From: JBNJGB01 sp051747385
GTDB taxonomy: Bacteria; Myxococcota_A; UBA9042; PHBI01; JACKFB01
NCBI GenBank assembly: GCA_051747385.1
Contig: JBNJGB010000004.1
Location: forward strand, 186,001-250,000
Length of the DNA: 64,000 nucleotides
Direction of reading: 5' to 3'
Shown here: positions 27,967 to 43,841 of the stretch, piece by piece
Layout: the number at the start of each line of letters is the position of its first letter
How positions within the stretch are numbered: the first letter of the stretch is position 1
Program-made: the position numbers and the translations under genes
Notes under the pieces: generated by a model
Seen by the model: only the letters and a program-made list of their open reading frames with translations
Database searches by the model: none
Told to the model about the DNA's origin: nothing

Positions 27967-28494
27967 ATGAACCGTCAGGAGAAGAGCCAGCAGGTCGATG
28001 AGCTGCGGGACCTCTTCGACGGTGCCCAGCTTGCGATTCTGACGCATTACGCCGGTCTCGACGTGCCCAGCATGGTCGAGCTCCGGTCGGAGCTGCGGAA
28101 GAACCAGGCCGGCTACCGGGTCGTGAAGAACACGCTCGCCAGATGGGCGACGGCCGACACCGAGCTGGAGGTGCTCCACGAGCACTTCGAAGGCCCGGTG
28201 GGTGTCGTGGTGGCCAAGGAGGACGCGGCGGCGGCGGCAAAGGTCGTCACCGAGTTCGCCAAGGCCCACCCGGCGCTGGAGATCAAGGCCGGCGTCCTCA
28301 CGGGGGGGAAGGTGCTCGATGCCGAAGGCATCCAGCAGCTCGCCAGGCTCCCGGGCAAGGACGAGCTGAGGGCCCAGCTGTTGAGCACGCTCAACGGTGT
28401 GGCCTCCAACCTCGTCCGCGTGCTCTCCGCCCCCGGTCGCGATCTCGTCGGCGTCCTCGAGGCGCGGCGTCGCGAGCTGGCCGGCGAAGGCTGA
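27967..28494 (+). CDS. rplJ: 50S ribosomal protein L10
   Basis: 175 residues. N-terminal NRQEKSQQVDELRDLFDGAQ, the VPSMVELRSELRKNQAGYRV block and VVKNTLARWA mark the rRNA-binding half. The C-terminal helix that docks L7/L12 dimers is at ~140-175. It anchors the L7/L12 stalk for translation GTPases. A perfect AGGAGG lies 4 nt upstream. rplL follows by 75 nt. Confidence 0.98.
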   Translation: MNRQEKSQQVDELRDLFDGAQLAILTHYAGLDVPSMVELRSELRKNQAGYRVVKNTLARWATADTELEVLHEHFEGPVGVVVAKEDAAAAAKVVTEFAKAHPALEIKAGVLTGGKVLDAEGIQQLARLPGKDELRAQLLSTLNGVASNLVRVLSAPGRDLVGVLEARRRELAGEG

Positions 28495-28569
28495 GCGACC
28501 GCTCGAAGACACCGCTCGACCACGGAATCAACTCGATACGGCCCGACGGGCCAACCAGGAGAATCGGAA

Positions 28570-28953
28570 ATGGCAGATCTCACGATCGATCAGGTGAAGG
28601 AGTTTCTCGGTGGCCTCACGGTCCTGGAGCTTGCGGACCTCGTGAAGCAGCTGGAGGATGAGTGGGGCGTGTCCGCTCAGGCCCCCGTGGCCGTCGCCGC
28701 CGGCGCGGCCCCGGCCGAGGGCGGCGCCGCCGAGGAGGAGCAGACCGAGTTCGACGTGATCCTCACGTCGGCGGGCGACAAGAAGATCCAGGTCATCAAG
28801 GCGGTCCGCGAGATCACCGGCCTGGGCCTCAAGGACGCCAAGGCCCTCGTCGACGAGACCGGCAAGCCCATCAAGGAGGCTGCCTCCAAGGAGGAGGCCG
28901 AGGAGATCAAGGAGAAGATCGAGGGGGCCGGAGGCTCCGTCGAGCTCAAGTAG
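28570..28953 (+). CDS. rplL: 50S ribosomal protein L7/L12
   Basis: 127 residues. An N-terminal dimerisation domain (DQVKEFLGGLTVLELADLVK), an Ala/Gly/Pro hinge (~40-58), and the C-terminal factor-binding domain with DKKIQVIKAVREITGLGLKD and AKALVDETGKPIKE. It is the multi-copy stalk protein that recruits EF-Tu and EF-G. It is the last r-protein gene before the rpoBC leader. Confidence 0.98.
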   Translation: MADLTIDQVKEFLGGLTVLELADLVKQLEDEWGVSAQAPVAVAAGAAPAEGGAAEEEQTEFDVILTSAGDKKIQVIKAVREITGLGLKDAKALVDETGKPIKEAASKEEAEEIKEKIEGAGGSVELK

Positions 28954-28967
28954 CGACACGCGTGCCT

Positions 28968-29000
28968 GCAGCCGGGGGGTCTCCGCGACCTCCCGGCTGC
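28968..29000 (+). terminator. rplL-rpoB attenuator hairpin
   Basis: GCAGCCGGG and CCCGGCTGC form a 9-bp stem with a 15-nt loop, 15 nt after the rplL stop in a 236-nt gap. There is no T-run. The position matches the attenuator/RNase III site that lowers rpoBC relative to rplJL in E. coli. That function is inferred. Confidence 0.5.
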
Positions 29001-29189
29001 GGCCGTGCTCGGGACCGGCTCTGCCGGCCCGCCGGACGGGGGACCCGGACTCCCGCTTCGGACAGAGAGAAGGTCTCGGTGGCTTCGGCCACCGGCGTCG
29101 TCCCGGCGGCGCGAATCCGGGGATAGCGGGGGCGCCGCCCCCTCCGGGCTGACCAGCCCGCCGAACCCTCCCATCGGCAAGGAGCAACC

Positions 29190-33305
<4,116 letters not shown>

Positions 33306-33318
33306 GAGAGGATCCCCC

Positions 33319-37449
<4,131 letters not shown>

Positions 37450-37456
37450 AGTAGCC

Positions 37457-37478
37457 CGGGGGCGCTCCGACGCCCCCG
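37457..37478 (+). terminator. rpoC terminator hairpin
   Basis: CGGGGGCG, loop CTCCGA, CGCCCCCG form a perfect 8-bp stem 8 nt after the rpoC stop and just ahead of the next promoter. It is GC-rich without a T-run. Confidence 0.6.
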
Positions 37479-37489
37479 ACACATCCCCC

Positions 37490-37517
37490 TTGACTTGTCC
37501 GGGCGCACTCCTAGAAT
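37490..37517 (+). promoter_or_regulatory. Promoter of the rpsL-rpsG (str) unit
   Basis: TTGACT (37490-37495), 16-nt spacer, TAGAAT (37512-37517), about 50 nt before rpsL. It restarts transcription after the rpoC hairpin. Confidence 0.75.
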
Positions 37518-37568
37518 GCGCCTCCCCCTGCCGCAGGGGCCCAGACCACGAGGACGAACGGGTACACC

Positions 37569-37940
37569 ATGCCTACCATCAATCAGCTGGTCCGCACGGG
37601 GCGGAAGAAGCAGAAGAAGAAGGTCTCCGCGCCGGCGCTCCAGAAGTGCCCGCAGAAGCGCGGGGTGTGCGTTCGCGTGTACACCTCGACGCCGAAGAAG
37701 CCGAACTCGGCGCTCCGGAAGATCGCCCGTGTGCGTCTGACGAACGGGATGGAGGTCACCTCCTACATCCCGGGCGAGGGCCACAACCTGCAGGAGCACT
37801 CTCTGGTGCTCATTCGCGGCGGCCGTGTGAAGGACCTTCCGGGAGTCCGCTATCACATCATCCGCGGCACCCTGGACGCCACCGGCGTCGCGAACCGGAA
37901 GCGCGGTCGATCCAAGTACGGTACCAAGCGCGGCAAGTAG
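37569..37940 (+). CDS. rpsL: 30S ribosomal protein S12
   Basis: 123 residues. It contains TPKKPNSALRKIARVRL, with the streptomycin-linked lysine, and GRVKDLPGVRYHIIRG, the second streptomycin/D-methylthiolation region, both wild type. The C-terminus is GRSKYGTKRGK. S12 sits at the decoding centre. It is the first gene of the str unit. rpsG follows by 43 nt. Confidence 0.99.
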   Translation: MPTINQLVRTGRKKQKKKVSAPALQKCPQKRGVCVRVYTSTPKKPNSALRKIARVRLTNGMEVTSYIPGEGHNLQEHSLVLIRGGRVKDLPGVRYHIIRGTLDATGVANRKRGRSKYGTKRGK

Positions 37941-37983
37941 CCAACCCCGAGCGGCGAGACCGTCCGGTCACACGGAGCAGACC

Positions 37984-38454
37984 ATGCCGAGGAAGCGAGA
38001 GATTGCGAAGCGCTACATCGACCCGGATCCCCGGCACGGGGATACGTTGGTGGCGAAGCTCATCAACATCCTCATGTACGACGGGAAGAAGCAGGTCGCG
38101 GAGCGCATCCTCTACGGCGCGTTCGACCAGATCGGTGACAAGACCGGCGACGAGCCGGTCCGGGTCTTCAAGAAGGCCGTCGACAACGTGAAGCCCCAGC
38201 TCGAGGTCAAGTCGCGCCGGGTGGGGGGCTCGAACTACCAGGTGCCCATCGAGGTCCGCCCGGAGCGCCGCACGGCCCTGGCGCTACGCTGGATCGTCGA
38301 CTTCGCCAGGAACCGCAGCGAGAAGTCCATGGTGGATCGGCTCGCCAACGAGGTGCTCGACGCCTCGAACAACCGCGGCTCCGCGGTGAAGAAGAAGGAA
38401 GACACGCACCGCATGGCGGACGCGAACAAGGCGTTCGCGCACTACCGCTGGTAG
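37984..38454 (+). CDS. rpsG: 30S ribosomal protein S7
   Basis: 156 residues, the usual length. It begins PRKREIAKRYIDPDPRHGD, with VAKLINILMYDGKKQVAERI and the conserved EVKSRRVGGSNYQVPIEVRP hairpin that contacts the E site, ending ADANKAFAHYRW. S7 nucleates 30S head assembly and can repress the str operon in E. coli. A strong terminator follows, so it is uncoupled from the EF-G gene, unlike the E. coli operon. Confidence 0.99.
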   Translation: MPRKREIAKRYIDPDPRHGDTLVAKLINILMYDGKKQVAERILYGAFDQIGDKTGDEPVRVFKKAVDNVKPQLEVKSRRVGGSNYQVPIEVRPERRTALALRWIVDFARNRSEKSMVDRLANEVLDASNNRGSAVKKKEDTHRMADANKAFAHYRW

Positions 38455-38501
38455 CGAGCGACGCATAGACGGTGACCGCCCGGGGGTGGTCCGTCTACGA
38501 G

Positions 38502-38540
38502 GGGCCGGCCGACGCCACGTCAGCCGGCCCTTTTTGTTTT
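38502..38540 (+). terminator. Strong rho-independent terminator after rpsG
   Basis: GGGCCGGC/GCCGGCCC (8 bp) continues after one mismatch as GACG/CGTC around a CCA loop, followed by TTTTTGTTTT. It is a textbook intrinsic terminator, and it cuts the str operon between rpsG and the EF-G gene. Confidence 0.9.
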
Positions 38541-38560
38541 CGGGAGCTCGGAAGAGGCAA

Positions 38561-38632
38561 GGGCAAGGGCACGGGCACGGGCACGGGCAAGGGAACGGGA
38601 ACGGGAACGGGAACGGGAACGGGAACGGGACG
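38561..38632 (+). repeat. Hexanucleotide tandem repeat upstream of the EF-G gene
   Basis: Twelve consecutive hexamers: GGGCAA, three GGGCAC, GGGCAA, six GGGAAC, then GGGACG. It fills the gap between the rpsG terminator and the ATG of the EF-G gene and ends 5 nt before that ATG. A shorter array with the same GAGGCAAGGGCAA opening occurs at 61735-61758, after the dnaB terminator. Such arrays change length by slippage. Confidence 0.92.
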
Positions 38633-38637
38633 AGAGG

Positions 38638-40683
38638 ATGGACTCGGTAGACCCCGTCGGGCAGCGAAACATCGGGATCGTCGCCCACATCGACGCGGGC
38701 AAGACGACGCTGACCGAGCAGGTGCTGGTCTGCGGCGGAGCGCTCCGGAGGCCCGGCTCGGTGGAGCACGGCTCGACCGTGACCGACTGGCTCCTCCAGG
38801 AGCAGGAGCGGGGCATCACCATCGGCTCCGCCGCCGTGGCCTGCCGCTGGCGGGACGCGGACGTCGTCCTCGTGGACACGCCCGGACACGTGGACTTCAC
38901 CGTGGAGGTGGAGCGTAGCCTCACGGTCCTCGACGGCGTCGTGGTGGTGCTCAGCGGCCCGGACGGCGTCCAGGCCCAGACCCAGACGGTGTGGCACCAG
39001 GCCGCGCGACACCGCCTCCCGGTCATCGGCTTCGTGAACAAGCTCGATCGGCCCGGCTTCGACGACGAGGCGCTCCAGGAGGACGTCTCAGAGCGCCTGG
39101 GGATCGAGCCGCTGCCGATGCAGGTCCCCGTGGAGCACGGCGGCTCCCGGCTCGTGCTTCTCGACGTCCTCGCCGAGGAGCGGCTGGTCTGGGAGGGGGT
39201 GGATCGGAAGGGCGCACCCCGGGCCCCGGTCCGGGAGCCGATCGAGGACGACGAGGAGCACCTGCACGTCACGCTCGCCCGGGAGCGGATCGTGGACGCG
39301 GTCGCGAGCTGGGACGACGACTTCGCCGAGCGCATCCTCGAGGGTGACGTGGCCCCGGTGCAGGACTGGCATCGCGCGGTCGCGCGCGCGACGCACGCGC
39401 GGGCGTGTCTCCCCCTGGTCTACGGCGTGGCCCGGGCCGGGGCGGGCGTAGAGGCGGCCCTCGGCGCCGTGCTGCGGTATCTGCCGCCGCCGACCGAGGC
39501 GCGTCACCCGGACGTCTTCGATCTCCGGACGGGGCGGCCCGTGGGGAGCTGGGCGCGGCATCGGGCGGGAGAGGTCGCCGCCTTCGTGTTCAAGACCGAG
39601 CGCCGCGTGCGCGGCAGGCGGATCGCGTGGGTGCGGGTCTTCGAGGGGACGCTGGAGGCCGGCGCGATCGTGCGGCGGCTGCCCGGCGGAGAGACCCTGC
39701 GCGTGGAGGAGGCCTTCCGCCTCTTCGGGGGCGAGGAGGAGCCCGTCTCCGCGCTCCGGGAGGGCACGATCGGCGCGATCGTGCCGGACGACGAGGATGC
39801 ACTGCCCCGCACCGGCGAGACCCTCGCCGTCGGCGATCTCGCCGTGACCTTCGAGTCCGTGCGGGTCCCGACGCCGGTGATCTCCGTGTCCGTGGAGGCG
39901 GAGGACCTGGAGGAGGACGCCCGGATGCGGCGGGCCCTCGAGGAGATCGCCACCGACGATCCGTCCCTCGCCGTGGTCGGCGATCGGGAGACGGGGCAGA
40001 CGCTCCTCGCCGGCATGGGCGAGCTTCACCTGGAGCTCGCGATCGAGCGCATCCGCCGGGAGCACGGCGTCGCGATCCGATCGGGGCCGCTGCGGCCTCG
40101 ACGTCGCAACGTGCTCTCGAGGGCGGCCACCGGGCACGCGGAGCGGCACCAGGGGACGGTGCCCCACGGGACGGTCTCCCTCACCCTGCGCCTGGAGCCG
40201 GGTGCGCAAGGGCCGTCCGACGGGTGTCGCTGGGAGGCGGCGCCGCCGGATCGGAGGGAGTGGCGGGAGGCCACGGAGGGCGGCGTCCGCCACGCCCTGG
40301 AGCACGAGGCGGACGTGGTGGACGCGATCGCGATCATCGAGGCGATCGAGTCGCACGGCGCGGGCCTCACGCCCCGGCTCTTCTGGGAGGCGGGGGCTGC
40401 GGCCGTGCGCGTGGCGCTCTCGGATTCCGGGCCCGTGCCAGCGGAGCCCTGGATGGCGCTCACGATCGTGGTGCCCGAGGGCTATGTGGGGCGCGTCTCC
40501 ACCGACCTCGCCCGTCGTCGCGGACGAATCCGGGGATCCAGCAGCCGCGGGGGCCTGCAGATCCTCGACGCCGCCGCGCCCCTGGCCGAGGTGGTGCGCT
40601 ACGCCACCGAGTTGAGATCGCTCACCGGTGGGCGGGCCACCTTCTCGATGGAGCCGGCCGGATACCAATCCGTGCCCGAATGA
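38638..40683 (+). CDS. fusA: Divergent elongation factor G (EF-G2-like)
   Basis: 681 residues, slightly shorter than EF-G (~695). The GTPase boxes are intact: AHIDAGKTTLTE, QEQERGITIGSAA, VDTPGHVDF and NKLDRPG. Domain V ends in the family style (ELRSLTGGRATFSMEPAGYQ). Domain IV is very different. The region that normally reads GKPQVAYRETI and GGRGQYGHV is replaced by GPLRPRRRNVLSRAATG and VPHGTVSLTLRLEPG. It stands in the fusA slot between rpsG and rpsJ but behind a terminator and a hexamer repeat, with GAGAGG touching the ATG. It may be a secondary EF-G or a recycling-type factor rather than the main translocase. Confidence 0.85.
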   Translation: MDSVDPVGQRNIGIVAHIDAGKTTLTEQVLVCGGALRRPGSVEHGSTVTDWLLQEQERGITIGSAAVACRWRDADVVLVDTPGHVDFTVEVERSLTVLDGVVVVLSGPDGVQAQTQTVWHQAARHRLPVIGFVNKLDRPGFDDEALQEDVSERLGIEPLPMQVPVEHGGSRLVLLDVLAEERLVWEGVDRKGAPRAPVREPIEDDEEHLHVTLARERIVDAVASWDDDFAERILEGDVAPVQDWHRAVARATHARACLPLVYGVARAGAGVEAALGAVLRYLPPPTEARHPDVFDLRTGRPVGSWARHRAGEVAAFVFKTERRVRGRRIAWVRVFEGTLEAGAIVRRLPGGETLRVEEAFRLFGGEEEPVSALREGTIGAIVPDDEDALPRTGETLAVGDLAVTFESVRVPTPVISVSVEAEDLEEDARMRRALEEIATDDPSLAVVGDRETGQTLLAGMGELHLELAIERIRREHGVAIRSGPLRPRRRNVLSRAATGHAERHQGTVPHGTVSLTLRLEPGAQGPSDGCRWEAAPPDRREWREATEGGVRHALEHEADVVDAIAIIEAIESHGAGLTPRLFWEAGAAAVRVALSDSGPVPAEPWMALTIVVPEGYVGRVSTDLARRRGRIRGSSSRGGLQILDAAAPLAEVVRYATELRSLTGGRATFSMEPAGYQSVPE

Positions 40684-40725
40684 CGGGCCCCGGAGGCGTC
40701 CTGGGCGAGACTCCGAGGATTCCCG

Positions 40726-40754
40726 TTGACAGCACTCGGGTGCCCCTGTAGAAC
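40726..40754 (+). promoter_or_regulatory. Promoter of rpsJ
   Basis: TTGACA (40726-40731), 17-nt spacer, TAGAAC (40749-40754), 63 nt before the rpsJ ATG. It gives rpsJ independent expression from the EF-G gene. Confidence 0.75.
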
Positions 40755-40816
40755 CCTGCGGCCCGTCGCGGTGGCGATTTGTCCACGCGGCTCGCACGCG
40801 TTCTTGGAGGCGGCAG

Positions 40817-41122
40817 ATGGCCCAGAGAATCAGGATTCGGCTCAAGGCCTACGACCACAAGCTGCTGGACCAGTCGGCGACCGAGATCATCGACACGGTG
40901 CGCCGTACCGGAGCCAAGACGGCCGGGCCTGTGCCTCTGCCGACGCGGATCAACCGGTACACGGTCCTTCGCGGCCCCCACGTGGACAAGAAGAGCCGCG
41001 AGCAATTCGAGATCCGCACGCACAAGCGACTCATCGACATCATCGAGCCGACCCAGGACACCCTGGATTCGCTCATGAAGCTCGACCTCTCCGCTGGCGT
41101 CGACGTGGAGATCAAGACGTGA
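40817..41122 (+). CDS. rpsJ: 30S ribosomal protein S10 (NusE)
   Basis: 101 residues: RIRIRLKAYDHKLLDQSATE, then GPVPLPTRINRYTVLRGPHV and the loop KKSREQFEIRTHKRLIDI, all standard. S10 is in the 30S head and also binds NusB/NusG in antitermination. It normally opens an operon with rplC, but here a hairpin and a new promoter follow and rplC is absent, so rpsJ appears monocistronic. Confidence 0.98.
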   Translation: MAQRIRIRLKAYDHKLLDQSATEIIDTVRRTGAKTAGPVPLPTRINRYTVLRGPHVDKKSREQFEIRTHKRLIDIIEPTQDTLDSLMKLDLSAGVDVEIKT

Positions 41123-41192
41123 CGAGCTTCGACGCACTCTCCCCTCCGACGATCGGCTGACTTCCCACCCGCCGGTCCCGCGCAGGCGAAGG

Positions 41193-41220
41193 GCGTCCCC
41201 CGACCCCCACCCGGGGACGC
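41193..41220 (+). terminator. Hairpin between rpsJ and rplD
   Basis: GCGTCCCC and GGGGACGC form a perfect 8-bp stem with a 12-nt loop. There is no T-run. It lies in the 315-nt gap (41123-41437) where rplC would be expected. That gap is too short for L3 and holds only this hairpin and a promoter. Confidence 0.5.
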
Positions 41221-41345
41221 ACCCGCCCGCGCCGGTCGAGCCCGACGGAACCCCTCCTGGCGGCCGACCTCATCCGCGAACACACAAGCGAGCGGCGTCA
41301 GGGCGCAACACCGCGGCGCCGCTCAGAATTCGGCCGAGCCCGTGC

Positions 41346-41374
41346 TTGACACGGCATGGGCCCGGTGCTAGCAG
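41346..41374 (+). promoter_or_regulatory. Promoter for the rplD-led ribosomal operon
   Basis: TTGACA (41346-41351), 17-nt spacer ending TGC, then TAGCAG (41369-41374), 63 nt before rplD. Similar spacing to the rpsJ promoter. It drives the long rplD to rplQ series. Confidence 0.7.
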
Positions 41375-41437
41375 GGCCAGCCCTCGCGCTTCGAGCGGGG
41401 ACCGCCCGGGCACTGGAACGAGCAGGAGCACACGGCC

Positions 41438-42058
41438 ATGGCCACAGTGGACGTCTACAACCTGGACCGCGAGAAGGTCGGCACGCTGGATCTCAGCGAC
41501 GCGATCTTCGGCGTGGAGGTGCGAGAGCATCTCTTCCACGAGGTCGTCCGGGCGCAGCAGGCTGCGAAGCGCTCCGGCACGGCCAAGACGAAGCCCCGCA
41601 ACGAGATCCGCGGGGCCAACACCAAGGTCTGGCGCCAGAAGGGCACCGGGCGCGCCCGTCAGGGCAGCAAGAAGGCGCCCCAATGGGTCGGCGGCGGCAC
41701 GGTCTTCGGCCCGCAGCCGCGCTCGTACGACAAGAAGCTGAACAAGAAGGTCCGCCGGGCCGCCCTCTGCGCTGCGCTGTCGCGGCGTCAGGAGGAGGGG
41801 CGGCTGTTCGTGCTCGAGTCCTTCGAGCTGCCGGAGATCAAGACGCAGCGCGTCGTCGATGTCCTGAAGCGCTTCGAGACCGACAAGGCGCTCATCGTCG
41901 ACGGCGACAACGACACGCTCGCCCGGAGCGCGCGGAACCTGTCGACGTCCAAGTACCTCACGGCCGCCGGGCTGAACGTCTACGACGTGCTCAAGCACGA
42001 CGCCGTGGTGCTCACGAAGGACGCCGTCGAGGCCATCACGAGGAGGCTCGGACAGTGA
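41438..42058 (+). CDS. rplD: 50S ribosomal protein L4
   Basis: 206 residues. The extended exit-tunnel loop is in NTKVWRQKGTGRARQGSKKA and QWVGGGTVFGPQPRSYDKKL. The globular part ends LTKDAVEAITRRLGQ. L4 lines the nascent-chain tunnel and, in E. coli, represses the S10 operon. Here it is the first gene of its unit because rplC is missing. Its stop overlaps the rplW GTG. Confidence 0.98.
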   Translation: MATVDVYNLDREKVGTLDLSDAIFGVEVREHLFHEVVRAQQAAKRSGTAKTKPRNEIRGANTKVWRQKGTGRARQGSKKAPQWVGGGTVFGPQPRSYDKKLNKKVRRAALCAALSRRQEEGRLFVLESFELPEIKTQRVVDVLKRFETDKALIVDGDNDTLARSARNLSTSKYLTAAGLNVYDVLKHDAVVLTKDAVEAITRRLGQ

Positions 42059-42348
42059 GTGGCTCCCTCTACAGCATCCTGAAGCGGCCGGTCATCACCG
42101 AGAAGACGAACCGTCTCCGCGAGGAGAACAACCAGTACGTCTTCGAGGTGAAGCCCGACACGAACAAGGTGGATATCCGCCGGGCCGTCGAGGCGCTGTT
42201 CAGCGTGCGGGTCACGGACGTCCGCACGATGGGTATGCGCGGGAAGGTCAAGCGCTTCCGGCGCGGCTTCGGCAAGAAGCCCAATTGGAAGAAGGCGATC
42301 GTGACCGTCCGCGAGGGCGAGGTGATCGACATCTTCGAGGGCGTGTAG
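42055..42348 (+). CDS. rplW: 50S ribosomal protein L23
   Basis: 97 residues from GTG 42055 (overlap with the rplD stop, AGGAGG upstream). It shows SILKRPVITEKTNRLREENN, YVFEVKPDTNKVDIRRAVEA and KRFRRGFGKKPNWKKAIVTV. L23 sits at the tunnel exit and docks trigger factor and SRP. Confidence 0.97.
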   Translation: MSGSLYSILKRPVITEKTNRLREENNQYVFEVKPDTNKVDIRRAVEALFSVRVTDVRTMGMRGKVKRFRRGFGKKPNWKKAIVTVREGEVIDIFEGV

Positions 42349-42358
42349 GAGGCGACCG

Positions 42359-43183
42359 ATGGCCATCAAGCGATTCAAGCCGACGAGCGCCGCCCGGCGC
42401 GACATGACCGGCAGCGCCTTCGACGAGATCACGAAGGACACGCCGGAGCGCAACCTGCTCCAGGCGCTCCACAAGAAGGGCGGTCGCAACAACCACGGGC
42501 GCATCACCGCGCGCCGTCGGGGTGGCGGCCACAAGCGCCGCTACCGCGTCGTGGACTTCCGGCGCGACAAGGTGGGCGTGCCCGCCCGGGTCGCCGCCGT
42601 GGAGTACGACCCGAATCGAGGCGCCCGGCTGGCGCTGCTGCACTACGCCGACGGCGAGAAGCGGTACATCCTGTGGCCGGTCGGCCTGAAGGTCGGTGAC
42701 GAGGTCATCTCCAGCCGCAACGCCGACATCAAGCCCGGCAACGCCCTCCCGCTCGAGGCGATGCCCACCGGCACCCAGGTCCACAACGTGGAGCTTCGGC
42801 CCCGAAAGGGCGGCCAGCTCGCGCGGGGCGCCGGGTGTGCGGCCCAGCTCATGGCCAAGGAGGGCAAGTACGCGCTGATGCGCATGCCCTCCGGTGAGCT
42901 CCGGAAGGTGCTGGCCACCTGCCGCGCGACCGTGGGTCGCGTCGGCAACATCGACCGCCAGAACGTCGTGCAAGGCAAGGCGGGAAAGACCCGCTGGAAG
43001 GGCAAGCGCCCCGAGGTGCGCGGCGTCGCGATGAACCCCGTCGACCATCCGCACGGCGGTGGCGAGGGCCGGTCGTCCGGCGGTCGCCACCCGGTGACTC
43101 CGTGGGGGGCGCCGACCAAGGGCAAGAAGACCCGTCAGAACAAGGCCACGGACAAGTTCATCGTCCGTCGTCGGAACCGCTAA
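42359..43183 (+). CDS. rplB: 50S ribosomal protein L2
   Basis: 274 residues. Key segments: KNNHGRITARRRGGG-like start of the RNA-binding domain (RNNHGRITARRRGGGHKRRY), and the C-terminal MNPVDHPHGGGEGRS with the conserved His near the peptidyl-transferase centre. L2 is a core 50S assembly protein. AGGAGG precedes the ATG by 6 nt. Confidence 0.99.
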   Translation: MAIKRFKPTSAARRDMTGSAFDEITKDTPERNLLQALHKKGGRNNHGRITARRRGGGHKRRYRVVDFRRDKVGVPARVAAVEYDPNRGARLALLHYADGEKRYILWPVGLKVGDEVISSRNADIKPGNALPLEAMPTGTQVHNVELRPRKGGQLARGAGCAAQLMAKEGKYALMRMPSGELRKVLATCRATVGRVGNIDRQNVVQGKAGKTRWKGKRPEVRGVAMNPVDHPHGGGEGRSSGGRHPVTPWGAPTKGKKTRQNKATDKFIVRRRNR

Positions 43184-43201
43184 CGAGAGCGAGGTCGACC
43201 G

Positions 43202-43480
43202 ATGCCCCGTTCCATCAAGAAAGGCCCGTTCGTGGACGACCACCTCGAGAAGAAGGTGGAGGCCGCGCAGAAGGCCGGCAAGCGCCAGGTCATCAAGACC
43301 TGGAGTCGCCGGTCCACGATCCTGCCGGAGATGGTCGGCCTGACCATCGCCGTCCACAACGGCCGCAAGTTCATGCCGGTGTTCGTGACCGAGAACATGG
43401 TCGGTCACAAGCTCGGCGAGTTCGCACCCACCCGCACCTTCCACGGCCACGCGGCCGACAGGAAGGGCCGGCGCCGCTAG
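43202..43480 (+). CDS. rpsS: 30S ribosomal protein S19
   Basis: 92 residues: PRSIKKGPFVDDHLEKKVEA, IKTWSRRSTILPEMVGLTIA and the terminal EFAPTRTFHGHAADRKGRRR. S19 is in the 30S head and contacts S13. It is directly followed by rplV (12 nt). Confidence 0.99.
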   Translation: MPRSIKKGPFVDDHLEKKVEAAQKAGKRQVIKTWSRRSTILPEMVGLTIAVHNGRKFMPVFVTENMVGHKLGEFAPTRTFHGHAADRKGRRR

Positions 43481-43492
43481 GAGGGGCATCCG

Positions 43493-43831
43493 ATGGAAGC
43501 GAAAGCCACGCTCCGTTACGTCCGAATGGCGCCGCGCAAGATCCGCGTGATCCTGGACGCCATCCGCAACCAGCCGGTGGAGATCGCCCTGGCGCAGCTC
43601 CAGTTCAGCGACCGCCGGGCCGCCGGGGTCGTGCAGAAGCTGTTGGCCTCCGCGGTGGCGAACGCCAACCAGCACTACGGCGACGTGGACCCGGCCGAGC
43701 TGATCGTCAAGTCGGCCTGGGCCGACCAGGGGCCGACGCTGCGGCGGTTCCGCCCCCGCGCGATGGGTCGGGCGACGCGGATCAACAAGAAGACGAGCCA
43801 CGTGACCCTCGTGGTCGCGGGCCTGGACTGA
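43493..43831 (+). CDS. rplV: 50S ribosomal protein L22
   Basis: 112 residues. YVRMAPRKIRVILDAIRNQP starts the globular domain. The tunnel beta-hairpin, the erythromycin-sensitive region, is in RRFRPRAMGRATRINKKTSH. It ends VTLVVAGLD. It is followed by rpsC after 10 nt. Confidence 0.98.
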   Translation: MEAKATLRYVRMAPRKIRVILDAIRNQPVEIALAQLQFSDRRAAGVVQKLLASAVANANQHYGDVDPAELIVKSAWADQGPTLRRFRPRAMGRATRINKKTSHVTLVVAGLD

Positions 43832-43841
43832 GGAGAGCGCC

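Noticed and set aside
38561..38632. Possible CRISPR array
   Set aside because: Units are 6 nt and contiguous, with no spacers and no cas genes. It is a microsatellite.
38472..38918. ORF running through the terminator and hexamer repeat (GKGTGTG-type peptide)
   Set aside because: It crosses an intrinsic terminator and the EF-G start in another frame. The peptide is a by-product of the DNA repeat.
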